Part shown: one piece after another, positions 35,264-43,609 of the stretch | Layout: each line of letters opens with the position of its first letter | Position numbering within the stretch: the first letter of the stretch is position 1 | Assembly: GCA_963783145.1 (NCBI GenBank) | Contig: CAWAMM010000002.1 | Coordinates: 496,001 to 560,000 of the forward strand | DNA length: 64,000 nucleotides | Origin: DATGKG01 sp963783145 | GTDB taxonomy: Bacteria > Desulfobacterota > Binatia > Binatales > Binataceae | Direction: 5' to 3' | The notes under the pieces: generated by a model | What the model was told of the DNA's origin: nothing | Database searches by the model: none | The model's input: only the letters and a program-made list of their open reading frames with translations | Program-made: the position numbers and the translations under genes

Positions 35264-35367
35264 CGCAAGTCCTCGCCCTTATATATGTCCCAGTGCGCAA
35301 ATGGCAGGGCCTGCACTAATCCTTCGGCGTTGTCGGCCCGGTGGCGCATGAACTATAAGAATTGCCT

Positions 35368-36525
35368 ATGGGACCATTACGTGGAGTACGCGTTCTCGAT
35401 TTGAGCATGGTTGTCGCCGGCCCGTTCTGCACCATGATGCTCGGCGACCTCGGGGCCGACGTCATCAAGATTGAGCCACCCGAGGGCGACATCGTGAGGA
35501 TGGGTTCGGAACAGGCGCCGCGCGGCGTTACGGTTGGCGTGCTGAACTGGAATCGCAGCAAGCGCGACATGGTGCTCGACCTCAAGCAGCCCGGCGCGAG
35601 CGAAGTGTTTTTGCGCATGGCGGAAAAGGCCGACATCGTGGTGCAAAACGTTCGCCCCGGTGTTGTCGATCGGCTCGGCGTCGGTTATGCGGCGACTTCG
35701 GCGCGCAATCCCAAAATCGTCTATTGCTCGATGGCTGGATACGGCTTCAGCGGTCCCTACAAGCATAAGCCGGCTTACGATCCGATCATCCAGGGACTCG
35801 CGGGCGTGATGGAGACGCAGCGCACTGGTGGCCAGCCGCGCGTGGTGAAAAATATTCTCGCCGATAAGGTCACCGCGATGACGGGGGTCATTTCGATCCT
35901 CGCGGCATTGCACGCGGCGCGCGAGGAAGGCCGCGGCCAGCACATCGAGATCGCGATGATCGATGCGGTTGCTTACTACCTCATGGGCGACACGCTCGGG
36001 AACAACACGTATCTGCCGCACAAAGCCGGCGTGCGCCCAATCAAAGGCAGTCCCGATCCGCTGAAGACTGCGGACGGCTACATCGTGATCGCGCCGCTTA
36101 CGGACAAGCATTGGACGGCGCTGCTCGAGGGCATCGGCCATCCGGAATGGTTCGAAGGTGAGGATTCACGTGCCGAGAAAGTGCGCAAGGCGATGTGGAA
36201 GATCATCGATCTGTTTCCGACCAAGCCATCGGCGCATTGGCTGGCGATCATCGAAAAGGCCGACGTGCCATGCGGCGTGGTCAACGACTACGACACCATC
36301 TGGAACGACCCGCAATTCGTTGCGAATGAAACCTTCCATGAATATGAGCATCCGAAGGCCGGGAAGATTCGCGGGGTGCGCTCGCCGGCAAAGTTTTCAC
36401 GGACCAAGCCGGAACTGTGGCGGCATGCGCCGGAACTCGGTGAGCATACCGATGCGATCCTCGCGGATTTTGGCTTTTCGAGGAGAGAAATTTCCGAGCT
36501 GAGAGCCGCGCAGGTCGTGCGCTGA
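35368..36525 (+). CDS. CaiB/BaiF family III CoA-transferase
   Basis: 385 residues from the ATG at 35368 (a TTG six bases upstream is possible). The family start VRVLDLSMVVAGPFCTMMLGDLGADVIKIEPP is followed by NWNRSKRDMVLDLK, the catalytic Asp in KPAYDPIIQGLAGVM, and HIEIAMIDAVAYYL. These enzymes move CoA between carboxylic acids. The substrate cannot be read; candidates are carnitine-, oxalate- or racemised branched-acid CoA esters. Confidence 0.92.
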   Translation: MGPLRGVRVLDLSMVVAGPFCTMMLGDLGADVIKIEPPEGDIVRMGSEQAPRGVTVGVLNWNRSKRDMVLDLKQPGASEVFLRMAEKADIVVQNVRPGVVDRLGVGYAATSARNPKIVYCSMAGYGFSGPYKHKPAYDPIIQGLAGVMETQRTGGQPRVVKNILADKVTAMTGVISILAALHAAREEGRGQHIEIAMIDAVAYYLMGDTLGNNTYLPHKAGVRPIKGSPDPLKTADGYIVIAPLTDKHWTALLEGIGHPEWFEGEDSRAEKVRKAMWKIIDLFPTKPSAHWLAIIEKADVPCGVVNDYDTIWNDPQFVANETFHEYEHPKAGKIRGVRSPAKFSRTKPELWRHAPELGEHTDAILADFGFSRREISELRAAQVVR

Positions 36526-36569
36526 TACCGCGTCTGTGGCGGCGTGACTGCCGGGCGCGCAATCGATCG

Positions 36570-37559
36570 ATGAGTCCTGAGGCCCGCAATGCCCTCTGCT
36601 TGGTGCTCGCGATTTCGATCGCCGGATGCGCGGCAAGAACGAACGCGCCCGTGCCGAGTGCGCCTCAGCCTGGGGCCGGTCCGCTGATCGTCAACCCCCA
36701 TTCGCCCTATGCGATCGCGATAGGTCCCGACCACAATGTCTGGTTCACCGAGTATCAGGGCGACAGCATCGGCATGATGACCCCGGCGGGCGAGGTGATG
36801 CGCTTTCCGATCGCGTCCGACGGCATCGCCGAGCGTCTCACCGGCGGGCCGGATGGCGCGGTGTGGTTCACCGATCCGAAAGGCAACCGGATCGGGCGCA
36901 TCGCCGCGGACGGCAAAATCAAATACGTGGAGCTGCCCACCCCCGAATGCGGTCCGACTGGAATCACCATCGGCGCCGATGGGCTGATTTATTTCACCGA
37001 GCACGCCGCCAGCCGCATTGGCAGGATGACGACCGAAGGATCGCTCGCCGAGTTCACCTTGCGCCCGAAGTCGGGACCCGCGGAAATCGTAACCGGGCAC
37101 GACGGCGCGGTTTACTTCCTTGAGGATGAAGCGGGCCGCATCGGCAGAATTAACCAGGACGGCAAGATTCGCGAGTTTCCGATTCCGAGCGAACAGAGCA
37201 TTCCGTCCGCAATCACCAGCGGTCCCGATGCCAGCATGTACTTCGCTGAGCTGGGGGTAGGGAAAATCGGTAAAATGAAGCTCGACGGGAGTTTCGAGGA
37301 GTATGTGATTCCGAACGGCAAGCCGCTCGGCCTTGCCGCGGGCGCTGACGGCAATCTATGGGCGACCATCCCCAAGGAGCACCTCATCTATCGAATGACC
37401 TCCGCCGGCGACTTCATCGCGTATCACGGGACCGCGCAGACGGTGCCGGCGTTCATCGCCGCGGCGCCCGCCGACTATCTCTACTTCAGCGAACCGAATG
37501 GAAAAATCGGTCGCATCGATATCAATGGCGACATCGTGGAGTTTGACGTGGCCAAATAG
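36570..37559 (+). CDS. Exported lipoprotein with Vgb-type beta-propeller
   Basis: 329 residues. An N-terminal hydrophobic segment with lipobox ISIAGC puts the mature N-terminus at a lipidated Cys about residue 20. The remainder repeats the blade pattern NxWFTEYxGDxIGxM / GAVWFTDPKGNRIGRIA / GLIYFTEHAASRIGRM six or more times, as in virginiamycin B lyase. Vgb opens streptogramin B rings, but most propellers of this type in environmental bacteria have unknown roles. It is likely anchored to the cell membrane. Confidence 0.88.
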   Translation: MSPEARNALCLVLAISIAGCAARTNAPVPSAPQPGAGPLIVNPHSPYAIAIGPDHNVWFTEYQGDSIGMMTPAGEVMRFPIASDGIAERLTGGPDGAVWFTDPKGNRIGRIAADGKIKYVELPTPECGPTGITIGADGLIYFTEHAASRIGRMTTEGSLAEFTLRPKSGPAEIVTGHDGAVYFLEDEAGRIGRINQDGKIREFPIPSEQSIPSAITSGPDASMYFAELGVGKIGKMKLDGSFEEYVIPNGKPLGLAAGADGNLWATIPKEHLIYRMTSAGDFIAYHGTAQTVPAFIAAAPADYLYFSEPNGKIGRIDINGDIVEFDVAK

Positions 37560-37696
37560 GCCATCAGTCGGAGCGCTGTTCGACCGCACAAATTTTGCGC
37601 TATAGCAGGGATTCAGAAGCTTGCGCGGATCAGAGGGGCGCCGCTTAAGCGGGCCGCATCTGCAAGCTTACTACTAGGCAAGGGAGAACTTCAGCC

Positions 37697-38590
37697 ATGG
37701 GCATGCTCGATGGAAAGGTCGCCGCAGTCACCGGCGGTGGACGCGGTATCGGTCGCGGAGTATCCAAACTGCTGGCGGCGCACGGCGCGGCCGTGGTCGT
37801 CAATGATCTCGGTGTTACCGTCGCGGGTCAGAAGGAAACCCAATCGCCTGCCGACGAGGTGGTCAAGGAGATCAAGGCCGCGGGCGGGAAAGCGTCCTCC
37901 AACCACATGGACATTTCGACCGTGGATGGCGGCGAGGGCCTCATCAATCAGGCCATCAAGGAATTCGGCCAGCTCGATATTCTGGTCAATGTCGCCGGGA
38001 TTCTGCGCGACCGCATGATTTTCAACATGTCGGAGCAGGAGTGGGACGATGTCATCCGGGTGCATCTGAAGGGGCACTACTGCACGATGCGCCCCGGCTC
38101 GGCGCACATGCGCGAGCGCAAGTACGGCCGCATCATCAATTTTTCCTCCAACTCCGCGCTCGGCAGTCCGGGTCAGCCCAACTATGCCGCGGCGAAGGCC
38201 GGCATCCTCGGGCTCACCTACAGCGCGGCGAATTCGCTGGCCAAGTACAACATTACCGTGAATGCGATCATGCCCGGCGCCTCGACCCGCATGACCGATA
38301 CCATTCCGGCCGGCAGGATGCCCGGCGCGACCGGCATTCCCCAGAGTGAAACCGCGGAAGGCACGCCGCGCGATCCCGCCAATGTCGCGCCACTGGTGGT
38401 CTACCTCGCCAGCGATGAGGCGGCCAAGGTGAGCGGGCAATGTTTCGGCGCCTCGGGCTATCGCATCACGCGCTACACGCACATCGTGCCCGACCGCCTC
38501 GTCGCGAAGGATGGACCCTGGACGGTGGAGAGGCTGGCCGAGGAGTTCAAGCGCAGCCTCGGCACCGATTTGATCCCGCCGCGCATGTAG
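37697..38590 (+). CDS. SDR family dehydrogenase of the multifunctional beta-oxidation type
   Basis: 297 residues from the ATG at 37697 with GGGAGAAC upstream. VTGGGRGIG, VNDLG after the Rossmann strand, LVNVAGILRDRMIFNM, SSNSALGSPGQPNYAAAK (Ser and Tyr-Lys), and VYLASDEAAKVSGQ. This pattern is of the 3-hydroxyacyl-CoA dehydrogenase part of MFE-2 proteins and related stand-alone enzymes. It fits breakdown of fatty or branched acyl-CoAs alongside the CoA-transferase. Confidence 0.9.
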   Translation: MGMLDGKVAAVTGGGRGIGRGVSKLLAAHGAAVVVNDLGVTVAGQKETQSPADEVVKEIKAAGGKASSNHMDISTVDGGEGLINQAIKEFGQLDILVNVAGILRDRMIFNMSEQEWDDVIRVHLKGHYCTMRPGSAHMRERKYGRIINFSSNSALGSPGQPNYAAAKAGILGLTYSAANSLAKYNITVNAIMPGASTRMTDTIPAGRMPGATGIPQSETAEGTPRDPANVAPLVVYLASDEAAKVSGQCFGASGYRITRYTHIVPDRLVAKDGPWTVERLAEEFKRSLGTDLIPPRM

Positions 38591-38683
38591 CGGAGGCTCG
38601 AAACGCGTTCGCTGTCATACGGGCGGCGAACGCGTGATCATTTGCACGACTGTCAGTCGCAATCTGAACGGGAGGGATGGGGA

Positions 38684-39178
38684 ATGCTTAAATCGCGATC
38701 ATTGGTCGGAATCCTGGTAGGGGCGGTTTTGCTGGCGTCGGGTTTCGGCGCGCAGGCGTCTGCCGATTCACAGACCGAAATCACCGATCTCGAACATAAG
38801 TGCGCGGCCGCGACCTCGGCCGATGAGCTCATGAAATGTTACGACAAGACCAACGACCTGGTGGTCTACGATTTGATGACGCCCCGCGAATTCGATGGAC
38901 GCGACGCGGTGCGCGCCGACTTCCAGAACGGCTTCAGCGCCTTCAAGAATGCCAAGGTCGAGTTCGTCAACCTTCATGTGGTCAGCGATGGGAAGCTGGG
39001 AGTGGCCGAGAGCGTGCAGCATATGACCGCCACCGACAACAGCGGCAAGCCCATCGACATGATTTTTCGGGTGACCGACGTGTGGCGCAAAGAGAAAGAC
39101 GGCTGGAAGATCATTCACTCGCACATTTCACTGCCGGTGGATATGGCAAGCGGCAAGGCCGACCTGGAGTCTAAGTAG
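38684..39178 (+). CDS. Exported SnoaL-like protein
   Basis: 164 residues from the ATG at 38684, with GGAGGGATGGGG upstream. The signal peptide is residues 1-26 (LVGILVGAVLLASGFGAQASA). The rest has the NTF2-like cone fold: EFDGRDAVRADFQNGFSAF, then VWRKEKDGWKIIHSHIS, the DUF4440/SnoaL ketosteroid-isomerase-like end. Probably an enzyme or binding protein in the periplasm; the ligand is unknown. Confidence 0.85.
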   Translation: MLKSRSLVGILVGAVLLASGFGAQASADSQTEITDLEHKCAAATSADELMKCYDKTNDLVVYDLMTPREFDGRDAVRADFQNGFSAFKNAKVEFVNLHVVSDGKLGVAESVQHMTATDNSGKPIDMIFRVTDVWRKEKDGWKIIHSHISLPVDMASGKADLESK

Positions 39179-39183
39179 CGTCG

Positions 39184-40149
39184 TCAGTGAGGGACGATCG
39201 CTTCCGCACCGGGAAGATTGTGCGCGAGGAAATCCAGCACCGCCTTTTGGTAACCTTGCGGATCAACGTAAATCGCGTCGCCGTGACCCTCCGAGGTTGA
39301 GAGATAGATGGTGCTCGACGGATTGGCGCGCAGCGCGAGGATTTTTCCGCCGTCCGCTTCCGGCGTGAGCGGATCCTTCGCATTCTGAATGACCAGTAAC
39401 GCGCAGTCTCCGAGCTTCGAGGCTGCCGCGGCCGGCGAGATTTGATCGACTGATTGACCCAGCGCGCGCCCAAGCTCCCACATCACGGTTTGCAGGAATG
39501 CAGGATTGAGTCCCGCGAGCGATGGATTGCGCCGCAGCATCGCGCCGAGCGTCGCGAAGGAGCCGTCGGCGATGATCGTTTTGAAGAGGGCGGGATTTTC
39601 CGCCTGCACCATCAGCGCGGTCGCCGCTCCCTCCGACACTCCCAGCGCGGCGATGTTCCGGTAGCCCTTCTGGCGGAGGATCTCCGCGGCGCTGCGGACG
39701 ATGCCGCGCTCCGTCCAGCCCCATCCGGCGCGCCCGCGCGCAAAATCGGGGCTATCGATCATCAAAACCGGCAGGCCTACTGCATGTAGGAATTTCAGAT
39801 AGGGCAGCATCGCGCGCTTCGAGGCTCCCGATGGCGGTATCAGCAAAACCGCCGAAGCAATGCTGCCCGGGACAAACCACGCATCGACTGAACCGCCCGC
39901 GCCATCGCTGATGCGGAGATCCTCGAATGCAGCATCGCAGCAGGATTTGGGATCGATGCCGAGTGGTGGCTTTTCGACCGCGATGATCACGTCGCCATAG
40001 CCGCCATCGAGAAAGGGCGGATGCAGGATGCGATGCGTTACGAACGAAGCCGCGCCGAGCCATAGCACGACGCTGATTCCGAACAGCAGGAGTGGAATGA
40101 TCGCGGCGGGTCTGAGGAGTTTTTTCAAGGCTTCTTTCGGTGCCGACAT
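39184..40149 (-). CDS. Membrane-anchored alpha/beta-hydrolase
   Basis: 321 residues from the ATG at 40149. One hydrophobic segment at about 18-37 (IIPLLLFGISVVLWLG) anchors or exports it. The nucleophile elbow is GVSEGAA with Ser, the oxyanion strand VLLIPPSGASK, the acid IQNAKDPLTPE and the His in TSEGHGDAIY. Looks like a dipeptidyl-peptidase/YqiA-type serine hydrolase with unknown substrate. It is the last gene of the reverse run that includes the YcaQ-like gene, whose stop lies 2 bases before it. Confidence 0.8.
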   Translation of the reverse strand: MSAPKEALKKLLRPAAIIPLLLFGISVVLWLGAASFVTHRILHPPFLDGGYGDVIIAVEKPPLGIDPKSCCDAAFEDLRISDGAGGSVDAWFVPGSIASAVLLIPPSGASKRAMLPYLKFLHAVGLPVLMIDSPDFARGRAGWGWTERGIVRSAAEILRQKGYRNIAALGVSEGAATALMVQAENPALFKTIIADGSFATLGAMLRRNPSLAGLNPAFLQTVMWELGRALGQSVDQISPAAAASKLGDCALLVIQNAKDPLTPEADGGKILALRANPSSTIYLSTSEGHGDAIYVDPQGYQKAVLDFLAHNLPGAEAIVPH

Positions 40150-40150
40150 C

Positions 40151-40603
40151 TTAAAGGCGAAGGAAGGCTCGCATGCGCTCAAGCTCCGCCGCAAGCTCAA
40201 CTCGAAACTTCCGATCGCGCGGCGGCGATTCTATGTAGCCGAACTCGGTTGCCAACTCGCCATTGCGTATCGATAGGTTGCCCCACCCAATCACGCGATC
40301 GCGCCACAGCAGCGGCAGCGCGTAGTAGCCGCGGATGCGTTTGGCTACCGGCGTGTAGGCTTCCAGACGATAGGTCCATTCCCACAGCAGCTCGAAACGC
40401 CGGCGATCCCACACGATCGGATCGAACGGCGTCAGCAGGCGCACCGTCTCATTCGGTGCGTGAGCCGTTACCTCATCATTGGAGGGCCAATACCACTCGA
40501 CGCCATCGACGTGACTATGCGCCATCCGTTGTTTCGCGCGCTGCAATGCCCCGGTCAATCTCTTCGCGCCACTGCGGGACTGCATAACGCAGCCGGCGCA
40601 CAA
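40151..40603 (-). CDS. YcaQ-like DNA glycosylase, 3' part (split by frameshift)
   Basis: The stop-side part of the split gene: ALQRAKQRMAHSHVDGVEWYWPS, LLTPFDPIVWDRRRFELLWEWTYRLEAYTP and IRGYYALPLLW. This is the C-terminal half of the winged-helix AlkZ/YcaQ family, which unhooks interstrand crosslinks. The extra G in the run 40549-40552 (GGGG on the reverse strand) breaks the frame; homology begins there, and the ATG near 40603 is not a true start. Confidence 0.75.
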   Translation of the reverse strand: MCAGCVMQSRSGAKRLTGALQRAKQRMAHSHVDGVEWYWPSNDEVTAHAPNETVRLLTPFDPIVWDRRRFELLWEWTYRLEAYTPVAKRIRGYYALPLLWRDRVIGWGNLSIRNGELATEFGYIESPPRDRKFRVELAAELERMRAFLRL

Positions 40604-41270
40604 CTATCGACAGGCTCGAGGCGGGCAGCGGTGCATAGAGGTTGACCGCGACATCCACCAGCGCGTCGATGCGCGCGCGGCGCTCGCTCGGATCGAGAGG
40701 ACCAGGTCCATGCTGATGCGCCGTGTAAATGCGGATGCCGCCGGCGCGTCGGGTCACCCGCAGCATGCCGCCGTAGTGCATTTCATCGAGCAGGCGTGTC
40801 GTAGCATTAGATGAACCGCCCCAGTAGTTCGTCACGCTGCCGTGCGCGAAATGCTCGTCGACCTCGCGCGGATGCACCGCGCCGCGTTCGCGGACGAACT
40901 CCAGCAGGAGCTGTGCGAGCTTCTTTCGTTTTGCGGGCCATCGCGCGCCTCGCCATGGATTGGTGATCTGCCCATTGCGTCTGGCGAGGGCGCGACGGCG
41001 CGGATGCATCAGCGCCTGGATCTGGTGGGTCACGAATCCGTAGTTGATGAAGAAATCCTCCGCGACACCGAGCTTCGCATAGTGCCGTTCGAGGTCGCCC
41101 GCGCGGTAGTCCTTGACCCGATGGCGCAGCGTGAGGTCCTGCGCCCGCGCGGGCGCGCGAATCGGATCGGCCTGCACGAAACCCATCTTGTGCAGCGCGC
41201 GTTTCAGGCTGAGGGGTTCAAAGAGGCTGCGAGCCACGGCAAAGCGGCGCATCGCTTCGAGCGTGATCAT
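40515..41270 (-). CDS. YcaQ-like DNA glycosylase, 5' part (split by frameshift)
   Basis: 252 codons, with MITLEAMRRFAVARSLFEPL as the family start. Segments LHKMGFVQADPIRAPARAQDLTLRHRV and YYGFVTHQI-like NYGFVTHQIQALMHPR, then helix-turn-helix regions GGSSNATTRLLDEMHYGGMLRVTRR, match the HTH_42 winged-helix glycosylase family (crosslink repair). Frame breaks after VPQWREEIDR; deleting one G of GGGG at 40549-40552 restores the full protein of about 370 residues. Confidence 0.78.
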   Translation of the reverse strand: MITLEAMRRFAVARSLFEPLSLKRALHKMGFVQADPIRAPARAQDLTLRHRVKDYRAGDLERHYAKLGVAEDFFINYGFVTHQIQALMHPRRRALARRNGQITNPWRGARWPAKRKKLAQLLLEFVRERGAVHPREVDEHFAHGSVTNYWGGSSNATTRLLDEMHYGGMLRVTRRAGGIRIYTAHQHGPGPLDPSERRARIDALVDVAVNLYAPLPASSLSIVVRRLRYAVPQWREEIDRGIAARETTDGA

Positions 41271-41319
41271 GTTGTCGTCACTGCTTGTTCCGGTTCGGGC
41301 GTCTATCTAACCTGTCCGC

Positions 41320-42132
41320 ATGGCCGATTGGAATCCCGAACTTTACAATCGCTTTCGCCGCTATCGCGAGGAGCCGTTTCTCGCGATCCTGGAACGGCTC
41401 AAATTGCGCGGCGAGGAATCGATCATCGATCTCGGATGCGGCAGCGGCGAGAACACCGTCGAGCTGGCGCGTCGCGCGCACCGTGGGCGCGCGGTCGGCA
41501 TCGATTCGTCGACGGCGATGATCGAGGCGGCGAACAAGGTCCTCGATGCGGTCGAGCCGGAAGTTCGGGCGCGCCTGAGTTTCGAACTTGGCGATATCGC
41601 CACCTTCAATGCGGCGAGGGAACATTCGAAAGAATATTCGGTGGTGTTCTCGAATGCCGCGCTGCAATGGGTCCCCGGTCATCGCGAAATCTTCCAGCAT
41701 ATTTATGACGCGCTGACTCCCGGTGGCCGCGTGGTGGTGCAGATGCCGAAGAACGATCAGGAGACCGCGCAGTTGACGATTCTCACGCTCGCTAGCGAAG
41801 CGCCCTGGAGTGATCTGCTGGCGAAAGTCACGGTGCCCTCGCGCGCGGTGCCGGGTCCCGAGCGCTACAACAAGCTGCTGCCGGAACTCGGATTTACCGA
41901 GGTCGATTGCTACGAGCATGTTTTCCAGCATCCGATGGAATCGCCACGCGACGTGGTCGATTGGTCACGCGCAACCACACTGCGGCCGTTTCTGAATGCG
42001 CTTCCGGCGAACCAACACGATGCCTTCATCAGCGCGGTCGAGCGGCGGCTTGCGCGCGGGTACGGCACCGAGGGTCCGCTGATCTTTCCGTTCCGCCGAT
42101 TGTTCATCTGGGGCACGCGCCCCTCGAAATAG
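41320..42132 (+). CDS. Trans-aconitate methyltransferase-like (Tam family)
   Basis: 270 residues. The SAM loop is IIDLGCGSGENTVELA, followed by VGIDSSTAMI and FSNAALQWVPGH. The Tam start WNPELYNRFRRYREEPFLAIL fits this group, which methylates trans-aconitate to protect aconitase. The C-terminal DWSRATTLRPFLNALP also matches. Starts at 41320, divergent from the YcaQ-like gene by 49 bases. Confidence 0.85.
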   Translation: MADWNPELYNRFRRYREEPFLAILERLKLRGEESIIDLGCGSGENTVELARRAHRGRAVGIDSSTAMIEAANKVLDAVEPEVRARLSFELGDIATFNAAREHSKEYSVVFSNAALQWVPGHREIFQHIYDALTPGGRVVVQMPKNDQETAQLTILTLASEAPWSDLLAKVTVPSRAVPGPERYNKLLPELGFTEVDCYEHVFQHPMESPRDVVDWSRATTLRPFLNALPANQHDAFISAVERRLARGYGTEGPLIFPFRRLFIWGTRPSK

Positions 42133-42133
42133 A

Positions 42134-42535
42134 ATGGTGAAATCCGCGCCGATTGCGCTCATCGTTCATGGCGGTGCCGGGTCGCATGGTCCCACCGAGG
42201 AGCGCGCACCCCGCAAGCGCGCCATGATGGATGCGGTCAAGGCCGGCGCGGCGGTTTTACGTGGCGGTGGGAGCGCGCTCGACGCCGTTATCGCAAGCGT
42301 GGTGATTCTCGAAGACAATCCGCTCTTCAACGCTGGCTTTGGTTCGACCCTTAACGTCGATGGCGGCGTCGAGATGGACGCCTCGGTGATGGTGACGACG
42401 CCGTCGGGCGCCAATGGCAGGCGCGGTCGCCACCATCAGTCGCATCAAGAATCCGGTGCGGTTGGCGCGCGCGGTGATGGAGCATACGCCACACGTGATG
42501 CTGGCGGGCAACGGAGCCGAACGTTTCGCGCGTGA
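42134..42535 (+). CDS. Isoaspartyl peptidase/L-asparaginase, 5' part (split by frameshift)
   Basis: The first about 90 codons are authentic: IVHGGAGSHGP, GGGSALDAVIASVVILEDNPLFNAGFGSTLN, VEMDASVM. After TTPSGAN, at about 42405-42416, the frame changes and the protein carries on in another frame (AGAVATISRIKNPV). Deleting one base in the GGG at 42406-42408 or the AA at 42413-42414 joins both. The codons from there to 42535 are not part of the protein. It starts 2 bases after the Tam-like stop. Confidence 0.8.
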   Translation: MVKSAPIALIVHGGAGSHGPTEERAPRKRAMMDAVKAGAAVLRGGGSALDAVIASVVILEDNPLFNAGFGSTLNVDGGVEMDASVMVTTPSGANGRRGRHHQSHQESGAVGARGDGAYATRDAGGQRSRTFRA

Positions 42536-43076
42536 CCATGGCTTCGAGCTTTGCGCACCCGACGATCTGATCGCGCCGCGCGCTCGCGAGCGATTTCTCG
42601 CGCGCATCCAGCATCAAAACGAGATCGGGTTCCCGCGCCAGAAGCATGGCACCGTCGGAGCAGCCGCGCTCGATAGTCATGGACAGCTCGCCGCGGCGAC
42701 TTCGACCGGCGGCGTGCCGGGCAAGATGGTGGGGCGCATCGGCGACAGTGCGATCATCGGCGCGGGCACCTTCGCGAATCGGACCGCCGCGGCCTCGGCG
42801 ACCGGTCACGGCGAGACAATCATGATGGCGTCGCTCTGCCGCGAGACAATCGAGGCATTGGGGAAATCGGATCCTACGCTCATCGCGCGGCGCAAGATCG
42901 CCGAGTTGATCGCCCCTCATAAAACCGAAGCGGGGATCATCATTGTCGATCGCCGGGGACGTATCGGCCACGCGCACAACGCGGACACGATGGAGGTCGC
43001 CATCTTCGATTCGACCGGCAGGCTGCGCCACGAATGGGCCGCACCGATACCGATCGCGCCAAGGCCTCGCAAGTGA
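42414..43076 (+). CDS. Isoaspartyl peptidase/L-asparaginase, 3' part (split by frameshift)
   Basis: 220 codons containing the catalytic part of the Ntn-hydrolase: HGTVGAAALDSHGQLAAATSTGG, where the Thr after HG becomes the new N-terminal nucleophile after self-cleavage. VGRIGDSAIIGAGTFA follows. The family removes beta-aspartyl residues from damaged proteins or hydrolyses asparagine. Its first 30 residues (VRLARAVMEHTPHVMLAG) belong to the same protein as the 5' part. Confidence 0.85.
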   Translation: MAGAVATISRIKNPVRLARAVMEHTPHVMLAGNGAERFARDHGFELCAPDDLIAPRARERFLARIQHQNEIGFPRQKHGTVGAAALDSHGQLAAATSTGGVPGKMVGRIGDSAIIGAGTFANRTAAASATGHGETIMMASLCRETIEALGKSDPTLIARRKIAELIAPHKTEAGIIIVDRRGRIGHAHNADTMEVAIFDSTGRLRHEWAAPIPIAPRPRK

Positions 43077-43118
43077 ACAATCATAGTTGCCTTTGCTCCA
43101 ACGGGTCAGGTCAGAAAA

Positions 43119-43523
43119 ATGGAAGTCCCTGAAAATCTGGATTTGCTCAAATTCCGGCGCGAAGCGATCTACAAGGAGATAACCTATCGGCGAGAGAGGC
43201 GATGGCAGATCCTCTCGTGGGCTAGCAGCCTATTTGTTGCCGCAATAGGCGGCACGGTCGCGATACAGCGCGGCGATAATCCGTTCGGGAAGCCTCTGCG
43301 AATCTTACTTAGTATGGCGATGGGCTTCCTATGCGTCATATCTATAGTTTGGACTTACCAGGAGACGACCGCGCTGTACGAGCGGCGCGATCGTCTTCGA
43401 AGTGCCGACGCCGAACTAGGGCTTCCAACGCTCAAATCTTCGACGACGCACCTCTATGGATATCAGGTGACCCTCGCACTGTTCGGCGCGGCCGCTGTTC
43501 TAGCGATTTGGTTGCCGTATTGA
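43119..43523 (+). CDS. Hypothetical membrane protein
   Basis: 134 residues with three hydrophobic segments at about residues 32-50, 60-82 and 115-134, and a charged N-terminus LKFRREAIYKEITYRRERR. The codons are AT-richer than in neighbouring genes. I do not recognise a family. It stands 42 bases after the asparaginase part. Possibly acquired horizontally. Confidence 0.65.
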   Translation: MEVPENLDLLKFRREAIYKEITYRRERRWQILSWASSLFVAAIGGTVAIQRGDNPFGKPLRILLSMAMGFLCVISIVWTYQETTALYERRDRLRSADAELGLPTLKSSTTHLYGYQVTLALFGAAAVLAIWLPY

Positions 43524-43609
43524 GCGATTATCCTCCACGAAAATCACGAACCCCGAAGCGATCACCATTTACTCCGCGTTGATGATTCCATAGAAGGGCA
43601 TGGCTGGAG

